From assembly GCA_963847145.1 (NCBI GenBank), contig CAWJYN010000007.1, forward strand, positions 1 to 64,000: 64,000 bases of DNA, read 5' to 3'. The DNA is from JABFRJ01 sp963847145. GTDB lineage: Bacteria; Pseudomonadota; Alphaproteobacteria; Rhizobiales; Hyphomicrobiaceae. The position numbers and the translations under genes were made by a program. The notes beneath the pieces are model-generated. The model was not told where the DNA came from and made no database searches. It saw only the letters and a program-made list of their open reading frames with translations. Numbering within the stretch: position 1 is the first letter of the stretch; each line of letters begins with the position of its first letter. Below are positions 26,529-37,215 of this stretch, in pieces.

Positions 26529-27563
26529 ATGCAAATACAGACCTTCGCGCGCCTGGGTGGCGCTTGTGTCGCCGCCATTGCTGCCTTCAGCGCGGCTTTG
26601 AGCCCGGCGTTGGCGCAAAAAACGCCGCTCACTGTCTATACGTCGATGGAGAACGAACAGCTCAAGTTGTTCAAAGATGAAATCGAGAAAGCCGTTCCGG
26701 AAGCCGACATCCAGTGGCTGCGTGATACGACCGGTGTGATTACTGCGCGCGTGCTGGCTGAAAAGGCCTCGCCCAAGGCCGACATCATTTTTGGGCTCGC
26801 GGCGTCTTCGCTGCTGCTGTTCAATAAGGAAGGCCTGCTCGAAAACTACAAGCCTGCCGGTGAGGATAAACTCAAAGAGGCGTTCCGCTCGAAGGACGGC
26901 TCGTACGTGGGTATGGATGCGTTTTTGGGCGTGATCTGCTTCAATACGGTCGAGGGTGGCAAGGACGGGTTGACGTCGCCAGCTTCGTACAAGGATCTCC
27001 TAAATCCGAAGTTCAAGGGCAAGATCGTGATGCCGCATCCGACGTCATCGGGTACCGGATACCTGATGGTCGCTGCGTGGCTGCAGACTATGGGCGATGC
27101 CGAGGGCTGGAAGTATATGGACGCGCTGCACGACAACATTGCTGTCTACACGCATTCGGGCTCGGCGCCATGCGTTCAGGCGGCGAAGGGCGAGCGCACC
27201 ATCGGTCTGGGGTATGACATGCGGGCGGCCAGCGAAAAGACGAAGGGTGCGCCCATCGACATCGTGCTGCCGACGGAAGGCGCCGGCTGGGATATGGAAG
27301 CTGCGTCGATTGTGAAGGGCGGCAAGAATACAGCCATCGCCAAGAAGGTGCTGGATTGGGCTGCCACCAAAGGCGCGAACGAGCTCTATTCAAAATACTA
27401 TGCGATCGTTGCGCATCCAGACGTGAACAATCAGCCGAAAAACTATCCGGACAAGGCCAACTCGAAGATGGCTAAAATCGACCTGCAGACCATGGCCAAC
27501 AATCGCGATGCCATTCTGGCGGAGTGGACCAAGCGCTATGAGGGCAAGGCTGCGCCAAAGTAA
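26529..27563 (+). CDS. phnS: ABC transporter substrate-binding protein, 2-aminoethylphosphonate / iron type
   Basis: Periplasmic binding protein of about 344 residues. The signal peptide reads MQIQTFARLGGACVAAIAAF and is cleaved after ALAQ. The mature text TPLTVYTSMENEQLKLFKDE and DIQWLRDTTGVITARVLAEK is typical of the Fe(3+)/aminoethylphosphonate-binding cluster. TEGAGWDMEAASIVKG and HPTSSGTGYLMVAAW fit the putative 2-aminoethylphosphonate subgroup. The start could be a GTG nine bases earlier (26520), closer to the AAGGGGAG box. The genes downstream encode the matching ATPase and a fused permease. No phosphonate-degrading gene (phnW, phnX, phnA) is visible, so the ligand remains an inference; ferric iron is the main alternative. 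Confidence 0.75.
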   Translation: MQIQTFARLGGACVAAIAAFSAALSPALAQKTPLTVYTSMENEQLKLFKDEIEKAVPEADIQWLRDTTGVITARVLAEKASPKADIIFGLAASSLLLFNKEGLLENYKPAGEDKLKEAFRSKDGSYVGMDAFLGVICFNTVEGGKDGLTSPASYKDLLNPKFKGKIVMPHPTSSGTGYLMVAAWLQTMGDAEGWKYMDALHDNIAVYTHSGSAPCVQAAKGERTIGLGYDMRAASEKTKGAPIDIVLPTEGAGWDMEAASIVKGGKNTAIAKKVLDWAATKGANELYSKYYAIVAHPDVNNQPKNYPDKANSKMAKIDLQTMANNRDAILAEWTKRYEGKAAPK

Positions 27564-27604
27564 GCGGGCACTAAGCCAATTTCTGCCACCGTACCGGACA
27601 CTCG

Positions 27605-27648
27605 CGAGCCTCGGCCATCTTTGAACAGCCGAGGCTCGTTTGGTTCTT
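27605..27648 (+). terminator. Hairpin between binding-protein and ATPase genes
   Basis: A perfect 11-bp stem (27605-27615 with 27628-27638), loop of 12, followed by TTTGGTTCTT. It can act as a partial terminator or an mRNA-stabilising stem, keeping the binding protein more abundant than the downstream transporter subunits. Confidence 0.65.
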
Positions 27649-27694
27649 GGGCAAACGGAACTCCCGGCGACCCGACGGTCGCTATCGCAGGACG

Positions 27695-28819
27695 ATGGAC
27701 CAGATGGCTGATAGTGCTGTCCCAGGCGTGGCTGCGTCGCACATCCTTATCCGGAATTTGACCAAACGCTTCGGTGCCTTCGCGGCGCTCAGGGATGTCA
27801 CACTCGAGATTGATGCCGGTGAGCTGATTTGCTTTCTGGGCCCATCGGGCTGCGGCAAAACAACGTTGTTGCGTGTGATTGCCGGCCTGGAAAAGCAGGA
27901 CGACGGGACGGTCGAGATCGGCGGACGCGATGTGTCAGACCTGCCGCCGGCGGCACGCGATTTCGGGATCGTCTTCCAATCTTATGCGTTGTTCCCAAAC
28001 CTATCGGTCAACGACAATGTCGGATACGGACTGGTCAATCGCGGCGCGTCGCGGGCCAACCGCGCCGCTCGGGTTGCCGAATTGCTTGCATTGGTGGGAA
28101 TGCCGGAGCAGGGGACAAAGTATCCAGCACAGCTCTCCGGTGGCCAACAGCAGCGTGTCGCACTCGCGCGTGCACTCGCGACCTCGCCGGGGTTGCTGCT
28201 GCTTGATGAGCCGCTCTCGGCGCTTGATGCCCGTGTGCGGGCGCGGCTGCGCGACGAGATACGCACGTTGCAACGGCGGCTGGGGGTGACGACAATCCTG
28301 GTCACGCACGACCAGGAGGAGGCCCTGGCGATGGCCGACCGGATCGTGGTGATGAACGAAGGGACCATTGAGCAGATCGGCACGCCGGCGCAGATTTATG
28401 CGCGGCCGACATCGGCTTTCGTTGCCGACTTCGTCGGCAAGATGACGTTTCTGAGCGGCACCGTTGCCGGCCCGCGGCAGGTGCAACTTCCTGGCCTTGC
28501 TCTGACGGTCGCGGAGACTTTGGAGGCGGCGCTGGGGACCGGCGTGCGGCTCGGTATCCGGCCGGAAGAAGTGCAAGTGCGCGGTGTGACAGCCAGTACT
28601 CCTAACCGGGTCGATGTTGAGCTCGCGGCGATCGAATATCTCGGCGCCTTTTGCCGGCTTACACTGACGGTGCGGGCGGCAAGCGCGCTGATGCTAACTG
28701 CTGATGTGTCCAGCAATGAGATGCATGATTTGCAACTGGTGGCCGGACAAAGCATCACAATCGCGCTGCCGGAGCAGCACATCCGGGTCTTTGACCTTCC
28801 GGGCGGGAGGCGGGCGTGA
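27695..28819 (+). CDS. phnT: ABC transporter ATP-binding protein, 2-aminoethylphosphonate type
   Basis: The ATPase subunit for the neighbouring binding protein and permease. From MDQMADS at 27695, residues run through HILIRNLTKRFGAFAALRDV, Walker A GPSGCGKTT, the Q-loop FQSYALFPNLSV, signature LSGGQQQRVALARALA, Walker B LLLLDEPLSALDARV and the H-loop THDQEEALAMAD. The C-terminal 110 residues form the TOBE-like regulatory part (GIRPEEVQVRG). The ATG has only a weak AGGA. Its TGA overlaps the GTG start of the permease gene by four bases, so the two are co-translated. Confidence 0.82.
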   Translation: MDQMADSAVPGVAASHILIRNLTKRFGAFAALRDVTLEIDAGELICFLGPSGCGKTTLLRVIAGLEKQDDGTVEIGGRDVSDLPPAARDFGIVFQSYALFPNLSVNDNVGYGLVNRGASRANRAARVAELLALVGMPEQGTKYPAQLSGGQQQRVALARALATSPGLLLLDEPLSALDARVRARLRDEIRTLQRRLGVTTILVTHDQEEALAMADRIVVMNEGTIEQIGTPAQIYARPTSAFVADFVGKMTFLSGTVAGPRQVQLPGLALTVAETLEAALGTGVRLGIRPEEVQVRGVTASTPNRVDVELAAIEYLGAFCRLTLTVRAASALMLTADVSSNEMHDLQLVAGQSITIALPEQHIRVFDLPGGRRA

Positions 28820-30531
28820 CCGTTCCCGACTCTCAATCGGGAGTAGCGCTGCGCGATCGACTGGCCCTGGCAGGCGTCGGCGGCGACAGGGCGCTGATGG
28901 GGGCCGGGCTGGTGCTCTTGCTCGCGGTGCTCTTACTCATCATTGCATTGCCGCTGGGCATTCTGCTGTTCAAGAGTTTTCAGGACAAGGCCGGCGCGTT
29001 TGTCGGTCTTGCCAACTATGTGCGCTATTTCTCGACACCGCAGCTGGTGGCCTCGCTGTGGAACAGTCTGTGGGTTGGCCTGCTGTCGACCGGGATCGTG
29101 GTCGTGCTCGCCTTTGGGTACGCGTACGCACTGACGCGGACGCAGATGCGTGGAAAGCCGGTTTTCTCGGCACTCGCGCTGTTGCCGCTGTTTGCGCCGT
29201 CGCTGCTGCCGGCCTTGTCGTTCATTTACATCTTCGGCAATCAAGGATTTCTGAAGTCGTGGCTGATGGGTGGCTCAATCTATGGCCCGCTCGGCATCGT
29301 GCTGTCGCAGGTGTTTTATTGCTTTCCGCATGCGCTGCTGGTGTTGACGACCGCGCTCGCCATGGCGGATGGCCGCCTCTACGAGGCTGCGGCCGCGCTG
29401 GGGGCGGGCCGGTGGCGCACCTTTTGGACGGTGACGTTGCCTGGTGTGCGATACGGGCTGATCTCAGCCGCATTCCTCGTGTTCACGCTGGTGATCACCG
29501 ACTTCGGTATTGCGAAGGTGATTGGCGGGCAATTCAATGTGCTGGCGACGGACGCTTACAAGCAAGTCGTCGGCCAGCAGAATTTTGCCATGGGCGCGGT
29601 GGTCGGCTTCGTGCTGTTGATACCGGCGGTGCTGGCGTTCGTGGTCGACCGCGCGGTCCAGCGGCGGCAGGTCGCTTTGGTGTCGGCGCGCGCGGTGCCG
29701 CTGTCGCCACAGCGGCGCCCGGTCGCGGATTTGGTGGCGCTCTCATATTGCGGTGTTATTGCGCTGCTTATTCTGAGTGTCATCGGAATGGCCGTATGGG
29801 GCTCGTTCATCACCTATTGGCCGTACAATCTGACACTGTCGCTGAAGTGGTATGATGTGATCGAATTCGAGCCGACTGGATGGGGGCCCTATTTCAATTC
29901 GCTGAAGGTCGCAGCGATGGTCTCAGTGTTCGGCACGATGCTGGTTTTTTGTGGGGCGTACCTCATCGAAAAGACCGAAGGCTTTGCCGGGCTGCGGACG
30001 TTTGCGCATCTGCTGGCCATGTTGCCGATGGCGGTGCCGGGGCTGGTGAGTGGGCTTGGCTATGTGTTCTTCGTGACGGCGCCCTGGAACCCGCTGGGGC
30101 TGCTCTACGGCACGCTGGCACTGCTGGCGATCAACACCATCGCGCACTTCTATACGACGGCGCATATCACCGCGGTGACGGCGCTCAAGCAGATCGACAG
30201 GGAGTTCGAGGCGGTATCGGCGTCGCTCAAAGTGCCGTTTTACAAGACGTTCTGGCGCGTCACCGTGCCGATCTGCATGCCGGCTATTCTCGATATTGCG
30301 CTGTATATGTTCGTCAACGCGCTGACGACGGTTTCGGCGGTGATTTTTCTGTACAGCGCACAGTCTAAATTGGCGTCGATTACGGTCGTGCATCTCGATG
30401 AGAACGGCCTGACAGCTGCCGCCGCGGCCATGGCGACAATGATTTTAGTGACGGCGCTGGGAGCGAAGCTGTTACACTTCGTGATCAGTACGTATGTCCT
30501 CGGGTCGCTGCAGAGGTGGCGTTTGCGATAG
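28816..30531 (+). CDS. phnU: ABC transporter permease, fused double-domain, 2-aminoethylphosphonate type
   Basis: 571 residues starting from GTG at 28816, with about twelve hydrophobic helices arranged as two similar halves. Each half carries the EAA loop that docks on the ATPase: YEAAAALGAGRWRTFWTVTL in the first and FEAVSASLKVPFYKTFWRVT in the second. So one polypeptide supplies both transmembrane subunits, as in the PhnU2/FbpB-type permeases. The first half ends near residue 270 with a cytoplasmic linker rich in Arg and Gln (VDRAVQRRQVAL). It completes a three-gene importer with the genes at 26529 and 27695. Confidence 0.82.
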   Translation: MTVPDSQSGVALRDRLALAGVGGDRALMGAGLVLLLAVLLLIIALPLGILLFKSFQDKAGAFVGLANYVRYFSTPQLVASLWNSLWVGLLSTGIVVVLAFGYAYALTRTQMRGKPVFSALALLPLFAPSLLPALSFIYIFGNQGFLKSWLMGGSIYGPLGIVLSQVFYCFPHALLVLTTALAMADGRLYEAAAALGAGRWRTFWTVTLPGVRYGLISAAFLVFTLVITDFGIAKVIGGQFNVLATDAYKQVVGQQNFAMGAVVGFVLLIPAVLAFVVDRAVQRRQVALVSARAVPLSPQRRPVADLVALSYCGVIALLILSVIGMAVWGSFITYWPYNLTLSLKWYDVIEFEPTGWGPYFNSLKVAAMVSVFGTMLVFCGAYLIEKTEGFAGLRTFAHLLAMLPMAVPGLVSGLGYVFFVTAPWNPLGLLYGTLALLAINTIAHFYTTAHITAVTALKQIDREFEAVSASLKVPFYKTFWRVTVPICMPAILDIALYMFVNALTTVSAVIFLYSAQSKLASITVVHLDENGLTAAAAAMATMILVTALGAKLLHFVISTYVLGSLQRWRLR

Positions 30532-30720
30532 GACTTGCTTGGGCTGGTGCGGGTTGAGACGTTAACAGACGTTCAAGAATTGTGACGCCGAGAGATCTCC
30601 AAATGGTACTGCTGTCTCTGGTGCAATAATCTACGGCCAGAGCCGCTCACCGGCATGTGACGATTGGAAGCGCGCTGCTGGCAAGGCATGCGCCGGTCCG
30701 GCCTACCAATGAGACACGCA

Positions 30721-32316
30721 ATGACGCGCTTTGTTCGACTGGCTGTCCTCATGATGCTGACCGCGGTTCCCGCCGCTGCGAGCCACGCCCAGACCGCTGC
30801 GAAGAGCACCGCCGAGTCGTTGCTGCAGCGAGCCGACAACGCACGCAAGTCGCTGCGGTTAACGGAAGCATTGGGTCTCGCTGAGCAGGCAGCGGCATTG
30901 CTGGAAAAGGCGGGCGAGAGCCAAGTGGTCCGCCACTCCGATGCGCTGCACGTCGTTGGCAGTACGCTGGTCGAGCTTGGCCGGCCAGCCGACGCCATCG
31001 AACTGCATAAGCGTGCGATTGGCTTGCGGGAGAAGGCGAGGGTTTCCGATTCGCTGTTGTCGCAGAGTTTTGCCGACCTGGCTGCGGCATATGCCGTTGC
31101 ATTGAAGATGGATATGGCTCTCGAGGCACAAGATAAAGCCATTGAGCGCGTGCTGACGCCAGATTCAGCGTCGTTTGTGAAGCTCTACAGGCTCGAAGCG
31201 CAACGCGCCGTGATGCTGGTGGAGAAATTGGATTATGCTGCGGCTCGCAAGTCGATTGAGTTTGCCGTTAAGGGCCTTGAAGGGCGCGCGAACGAGCCCC
31301 TTGCCGTTTTCAGCCTTCCTGAAGCGTTGGCGACGTATGCCGTCGTTCTGTCGGAGTTGGGGCAGCAGGCGGATGCTGAAAGTGCTGGCGAGCGAGCCAT
31401 TCAGGCTGGCGGCAAGGCGTATTCATCTCATCTCAACCACCCTGTCATCGCGAATATTCAAATGGCGCGCGCGCGCGTGGCCGCCAAGCGTCCAGACTAT
31501 ATGACAGCGGTGACGTATGCGGGCCGTGCGCGCGATATCAAGTTGAAGGCGCTCGGTGCGGTCCATCCCGACGTCGCTCTCGCGACGTCCGTTCTGTATG
31601 AGTATCACAATGAGGCCGGATGGCTTGAGCCTTTGACTCGCTCGATGGATGGCGACCTGAAACTGATTGACGCTGCGTTGCCGGACCGTCATCCGCGCAA
31701 GGCTGAAGCGCTGGGCGTGATGGCGCGTACGCTTGCGGGCTTGTCTCGCGAGAACGAGGCGGAGGCGCTGTACAAGCGCGCGTTGGCAATTGATGCCGCT
31801 GTTTCCGGTGGTTTGAGGTCTGACAAGCGGGCCGTGCTCTTGAACAATCTCTCCAATCTGGCGTTCGAGCGGGACCGGTACGCTGAGGCGGAAACGCTGA
31901 TGAAGCAGTCCATGGAGATCGCGGCGCACAACCATGGCCGCGGTAGTCTTGAGTTCGCCGAAAAGCTCTCGAACCTGGCCATGATCCAATCGGCAGCCGG
32001 CAGGCCGGGTGAGGCTATCACAGGACTTGCCACGGCGCGCCCGATCTTGGAGCAGCATTATCCGCCAGATCATCCGACGCTGGGTCTGCTCTATCTCAAC
32101 TTCGGCGGCGTCTTTCTTGATCTCGGGCAATCGATCGAGGCCGAGCCACGATTACTGCGATCCCGCGAGATTCTTGCCAAACACTTGGCGACGCATCGTG
32201 AAATTTACATCCAGATCTTGGATCGGTTGATCGAAGCTTCCGACGCGTTGGCCAAATCGGAAGAGGCAGCAAAGTGGCGGGGTGAGCGCGAGCGGCTGGC
32301 TGGGGTGAAAAAGTAG
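30721..32316 (+). CDS. Exported TPR-repeat protein
   Basis: 531 residues. I place the start at the ATG at 30721 because MTRFVRLAVLMMLTAVPAAA is then a proper signal peptide cut after SHAQ; a longer frame upstream lacks this. The body is helical with several tetratricopeptide units of the 42-residue kind (for example VVGSTLVELGRPADAIELHK near 30950 and LLNNLSNLAFERDRYAEAET near 31840). TPR solenoids bind partner proteins, and the partner is unknown. The next genes are a DUF898 protein and a TPR-containing peptidase on the same strand, but a 253-base gap separates them. Confidence 0.75.
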   Translation: MTRFVRLAVLMMLTAVPAAASHAQTAAKSTAESLLQRADNARKSLRLTEALGLAEQAAALLEKAGESQVVRHSDALHVVGSTLVELGRPADAIELHKRAIGLREKARVSDSLLSQSFADLAAAYAVALKMDMALEAQDKAIERVLTPDSASFVKLYRLEAQRAVMLVEKLDYAAARKSIEFAVKGLEGRANEPLAVFSLPEALATYAVVLSELGQQADAESAGERAIQAGGKAYSSHLNHPVIANIQMARARVAAKRPDYMTAVTYAGRARDIKLKALGAVHPDVALATSVLYEYHNEAGWLEPLTRSMDGDLKLIDAALPDRHPRKAEALGVMARTLAGLSRENEAEALYKRALAIDAAVSGGLRSDKRAVLLNNLSNLAFERDRYAEAETLMKQSMEIAAHNHGRGSLEFAEKLSNLAMIQSAAGRPGEAITGLATARPILEQHYPPDHPTLGLLYLNFGGVFLDLGQSIEAEPRLLRSREILAKHLATHREIYIQILDRLIEASDALAKSEEAAKWRGERERLAGVKK

Positions 32317-32569
32317 TGGCGACATCGCAGACATCGCCGCAACAGGATTACGGGTCACTGTAGCCGGCGCCTGCCTGATGGCGAGCCTGCCGGCGCCTGG
32401 TTGGATTTGTTCCATCCCGTTGATGGTAGTTATCAATTTTGGCGACGCACCTTCTGGGCTTTCGAAGCCTGTGGGATTGCACTTAGAAACCGGCAATGTG
32501 TGGCGATCCAGCCCGTGACGCCATGGTTCTGCCGCGGTACAAGCGAATATTGCGCCGCAGGGACCATGG

Positions 32570-33856
32570 ATGACTGAAGTCGCACCAGCACCGACGACAC
32601 ATACGCCGGTGGCAGCTGCCATTGCTTCGGCTTTGGCGGCGATGCCATCGACAGCGGGCGGCCCTGCGCACGCTTTGACCAGGACGCCGGTTATCGTGCG
32701 CCGCCTGGCGACGGCGATCGGAGATGCCGACGCAACTGCGACGGATCGTGAAGTGCGCTTTGCCTGGACGGGCAGCCCGTGGAGCCTTACGGGCACGTGC
32801 CTGTTCAATGCGATGATGACGTTGCTGACGGTGGGTGTTTACAGTTTCTGGGGGCGGACCGAGGTCCGCCGCCGGCTGTGGAGTTCGGTCCGCCTCGACG
32901 GCGAGCCACTGGTCTATCACGGCACCGGGTTGGAATTGTTCAAAGGATTTATGGGGGCGCTGTTGATCGTGCTGCTGCCGATCTTCCTGATCAGTATGGT
33001 TCTGGTGATTGTGTACGGCCAGGCAAGTGGTGGGTGGGCGCTGTATCAGATTGCGCTGCTGGCGGTCGTCTATCCGGTGCTCAAAGCGCTCGCGACCTAC
33101 CGGGCCCGGCGCTACCGGCTGGCGCGGACGTCGTGGCGGGGGGTTCGCGGCAGCATGGCGGGTTCGTCGGGCGAATTTGCTTTTCTCAGTTGGGCAACGT
33201 CGCTGCTTTATCCGCTGACACTCGGCTGGATTGCGCCGTGGCGCGCACTCTACATCCAGCGCTTTCTGGCGGGCGACACGATGCTTGGCGACCGGGCGCT
33301 GGATATGAAGGGTTCGACACCGAGCCTGTATCTGCGGTTCGGCCTGTTGTGGATCGGTACGCTGGTGATTGCCATCTGTGCTTTCGCTGCCATCGGCACG
33401 ATTCTAGCGCCGGTGATCGCGGGGTTCCGATCGCCGGAAGATCTGGTTCGAATCGGGCCGGTGTATGGGCTCAAGATTGCGGGTGTGATCTTGATCGCAT
33501 TGTTCGTCTGGTCGCCCATCAGCGCATTCTACCGGTCGAGTTTGTACAACATGACGGCGAACGCGACCTCGCTGCTGCCGCCCACGAAGGCGGTGGTTTC
33601 GACGGCACCGACGCCGCATTTCAAGCTGACAACCAATGGGCGGACGTTGATCTGGTTGTTCATCTCTAATCAAATCATTACCTACGGCAGCCTGTTCATC
33701 TTCAAACCGATCGCTATGGCGCGGAGCATGCGCTACTTCGCGAATAATTTGTCCATCGTCGGGAATTTTGATCCTGCTGCTGTTCGCCAGAATCCAAATG
33801 TGGCCCTCGCCGAAGGGGAGGGCCTGGCACAGGCTTTTGATTTCGATGCCTTCTGA
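32570..33856 (+). CDS. DUF898 (YjgN-family) inner-membrane protein
   Basis: 428 residues from ATG 32570. After a polar Ala/Thr-rich head of about 65 residues, the family text appears: FAWTGSPWSLTGTCLFNAMM and GVYSFWGRTEVRRRLWSSVR. Then come repeated hydrophobic helices (near residues 80-100, 125-150, 160-175, 205-225, 255-280, 300-320 and 365-385), with RYFANNLSIVGNFD near the end. Molecular function is unknown for the family. Its last 11 bases overlap the next gene, an M48 metallopeptidase, so the two proteins are made together; this pairing suggests a membrane quality-control or envelope-stress role, which is inference. Confidence 0.82.
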   Translation: MTEVAPAPTTHTPVAAAIASALAAMPSTAGGPAHALTRTPVIVRRLATAIGDADATATDREVRFAWTGSPWSLTGTCLFNAMMTLLTVGVYSFWGRTEVRRRLWSSVRLDGEPLVYHGTGLELFKGFMGALLIVLLPIFLISMVLVIVYGQASGGWALYQIALLAVVYPVLKALATYRARRYRLARTSWRGVRGSMAGSSGEFAFLSWATSLLYPLTLGWIAPWRALYIQRFLAGDTMLGDRALDMKGSTPSLYLRFGLLWIGTLVIAICAFAAIGTILAPVIAGFRSPEDLVRIGPVYGLKIAGVILIALFVWSPISAFYRSSLYNMTANATSLLPPTKAVVSTAPTPHFKLTTNGRTLIWLFISNQIITYGSLFIFKPIAMARSMRYFANNLSIVGNFDPAAVRQNPNVALAEGEGLAQAFDFDAF

Positions 33857-35888
33857 TACGCCCATGATTGCAAGCGCGCGGTACGGTGACGGGCTTAGTG
33901 CCTTGCGCGTTGCGGCTTACGTGCGGCTGGACGACGCCGGTTTGATTTTTCAATTCCCAGGCATTCCGGAAACCGTGTGGGGCTACGCCGATCTCAAGAC
34001 AGCGGAGCCGGTGCGGCGGCGCGCGACTGATGCAATCGTCATGTCGCGCAGGGCGGACCGTGCCTCGCTGTTCATCGATGATACGCAACTGCTGGCGCAA
34101 CTGCTTAAGCGGGCGCCGCATCTGACGCTTGGCAAGGAACGCTGGCGGACGGCGCGGCCAGGCCTGGCTGCTGGTTTTTTGGCGCTCGCAAGCTATGGGG
34201 CGATCTGGGCGTTTGATCTGTCGCCGTCCAAGGGTCTTGCCAGCACCATGCCGGAGAAGGCACGGGCGTCGCTGGGCGAGCATGTGATCCGGACCATGCC
34301 CGCCAAAGGCCGATGCTCGAATGCCGATGGCCAGCGGGCGCTGGGTTCACTGATGCGCCGCTTGATGCCAAATGGTCCCGTTACTGCCGACAATGTGACG
34401 GTGCTCGATTGGCCGCTGTTGAACGCGTTTGCGGTTCCCGGCCATCGCATCGTGCTGACACGCGGTCTCATCGAGGCGGCGCGAACTGCCGACGAGATTG
34501 CCGCCGTCATTGGCCATGAAGCTGGTCATTCGGTCGAGTTGCACCCGGAGGCGAGCCTGGTTCGCTCGGTCGGCTTCTGGGCCCTGGTGCAGATGCTGTT
34601 TACCGGGACGCCGGGTGCCATTGGCAACATCGGTTCAGTGCTGGCGCAGCTCGGTTACACACGTTCCGCAGAACGCGCCGCCGACGATCATGCCTTGCGG
34701 CTGCTCAAGACGGCGGGTATTTCGCCCAAGGGCATGGCCGACTTTTTCCGGCGAATGGAGACATCACGGCCGACGCAAGGCTCGCGCCCGGCCAGCGGCG
34801 TGAACGACATGTTCTCATCGCATCCCACGAATGCCGAGCGGATCCGGGTTATCGAGAACCAGACTGCGTATGCGGTGACGCCGGCACTGGCGGAGGACGA
34901 GTGGACAGCGCTGAAGGGGATCTGTTCGTCGCCCGCTGATAGAACCGCTGCTGACAAGGCAGCTGAGCTGAAGGCGGCGGTGGAGGCGAGGCGCGTTGCT
35001 GAAATGAGGGCGGCCGAAGCGGTGGCGGCTGCGAAGAAGGCGGCCGACGAGGCGATCGAGGTGCAGCGTGCTGCCGAAGCCAAGCGCGAGGCGGATGCCA
35101 AGGCTGTGGCCGACAAGGTTGCGGCTGACAGGGTGGCTGCTGAGGCCAAACGCTTGCAGGATATCAAAGTTGCTGCGGCGGCCCCGGCCGACAGCAAACC
35201 CGAGGTGCCAGTTCAGGTTGCGGCGGTGGAGCCCGTTGTGGTGCCGGCGCTGACACCGGTTGACGCGCGGATGGAGGCGGCGAACAGGCGCGTTGTGGCC
35301 AATCCACAGGACGCAGGGGCCTATTTCGAGCGTGGCCAGGCGTACGCAGCCAAACGGCAAACAGCGTCGGCGATCGAAGACTTCACGCGGGCACTCGCAC
35401 TGCAGCCGACGGATGTGCCGGTGCTGTTCTGGCGCGCGTCGCAGTATGCAGCGCAAAAGCAGTTTGAGCTGGCGATTGCCGACTACACGGACGTGATCAA
35501 GGTGCAGCCAAAGAACTACGCGGCGCTCAACAACCGCGGCAGCATCTACCGGTCGCAAAAGAAGCTTGATCTGGCGATCAAGGATTTCACCGCCGCGATT
35601 GCCGTCGATAGCAAGCAGCCGATGGCGCTGACCAACCGTGCGCTTGCGCATCGTGATCGGTCGGAGCTCGATGCGGCGATCGTTGATCTGACGGCGGTGC
35701 TGTCGACTAATTCGAAGAATGCAGGTGCACTCGTCCGCCGTGGCGAGACGTTGGAGCTGAAGGCCGCCAAAGACGCAGCCATCGCCGACTACCGCGCGGC
35801 GCTGGCCCTGCCCGAGCCGGCGGGTGGCGCATCAGAGCCGCATCGGACTGCGCGTGCGCGCCTGACGGCGTTGGGTGTGGCGCCCTGA
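33846..35888 (+). CDS. M48 zinc metallopeptidase with coiled coil and C-terminal TPRs
   Basis: 680 residues from ATG 33846, which overlaps the previous stop. Residues 1-100 form a small domain common ahead of M48 domains next to DUF898 proteins (YGDGLSALRVAAYVRLDDAG), followed by one hydrophobic helix (LAAGFLALASYGAIWAFDL). The peptidase core shows NVTVLDWPLLNAFAVPGHRI, the zinc site IGHEAGHSVELH (near 34509-34545), the third-ligand region RSAERAADDHALRLL and the FSSHPTNAERI substrate loop. Then come an Ala/Glu/Lys-rich coiled coil (residues about 370-450) and three TPR units (QDAGAYFERGQAYAAKRQTA and following). It resembles BepA-type proteases that act on outer-membrane protein assembly, but the topology with one N-terminal helix differs. 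Confidence 0.85.
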   Translation: MPSDTPMIASARYGDGLSALRVAAYVRLDDAGLIFQFPGIPETVWGYADLKTAEPVRRRATDAIVMSRRADRASLFIDDTQLLAQLLKRAPHLTLGKERWRTARPGLAAGFLALASYGAIWAFDLSPSKGLASTMPEKARASLGEHVIRTMPAKGRCSNADGQRALGSLMRRLMPNGPVTADNVTVLDWPLLNAFAVPGHRIVLTRGLIEAARTADEIAAVIGHEAGHSVELHPEASLVRSVGFWALVQMLFTGTPGAIGNIGSVLAQLGYTRSAERAADDHALRLLKTAGISPKGMADFFRRMETSRPTQGSRPASGVNDMFSSHPTNAERIRVIENQTAYAVTPALAEDEWTALKGICSSPADRTAADKAAELKAAVEARRVAEMRAAEAVAAAKKAADEAIEVQRAAEAKREADAKAVADKVAADRVAAEAKRLQDIKVAAAAPADSKPEVPVQVAAVEPVVVPALTPVDARMEAANRRVVANPQDAGAYFERGQAYAAKRQTASAIEDFTRALALQPTDVPVLFWRASQYAAQKQFELAIADYTDVIKVQPKNYAALNNRGSIYRSQKKLDLAIKDFTAAIAVDSKQPMALTNRALAHRDRSELDAAIVDLTAVLSTNSKNAGALVRRGETLELKAAKDAAIADYRAALALPEPAGGASEPHRTARARLTALGVAP

Positions 35889-35915
35889 TTTTGCGGCTGC
35901 CGGTAATCGTTGCCG

Positions 35916-37162
<1,247 letters not shown>

Positions 37163-37215
37163 GCGTAGACTTTCTCGTGCCGGCGGGGCTTTAAGGCGCT
37201 GTGGGGTTCGGTCCG

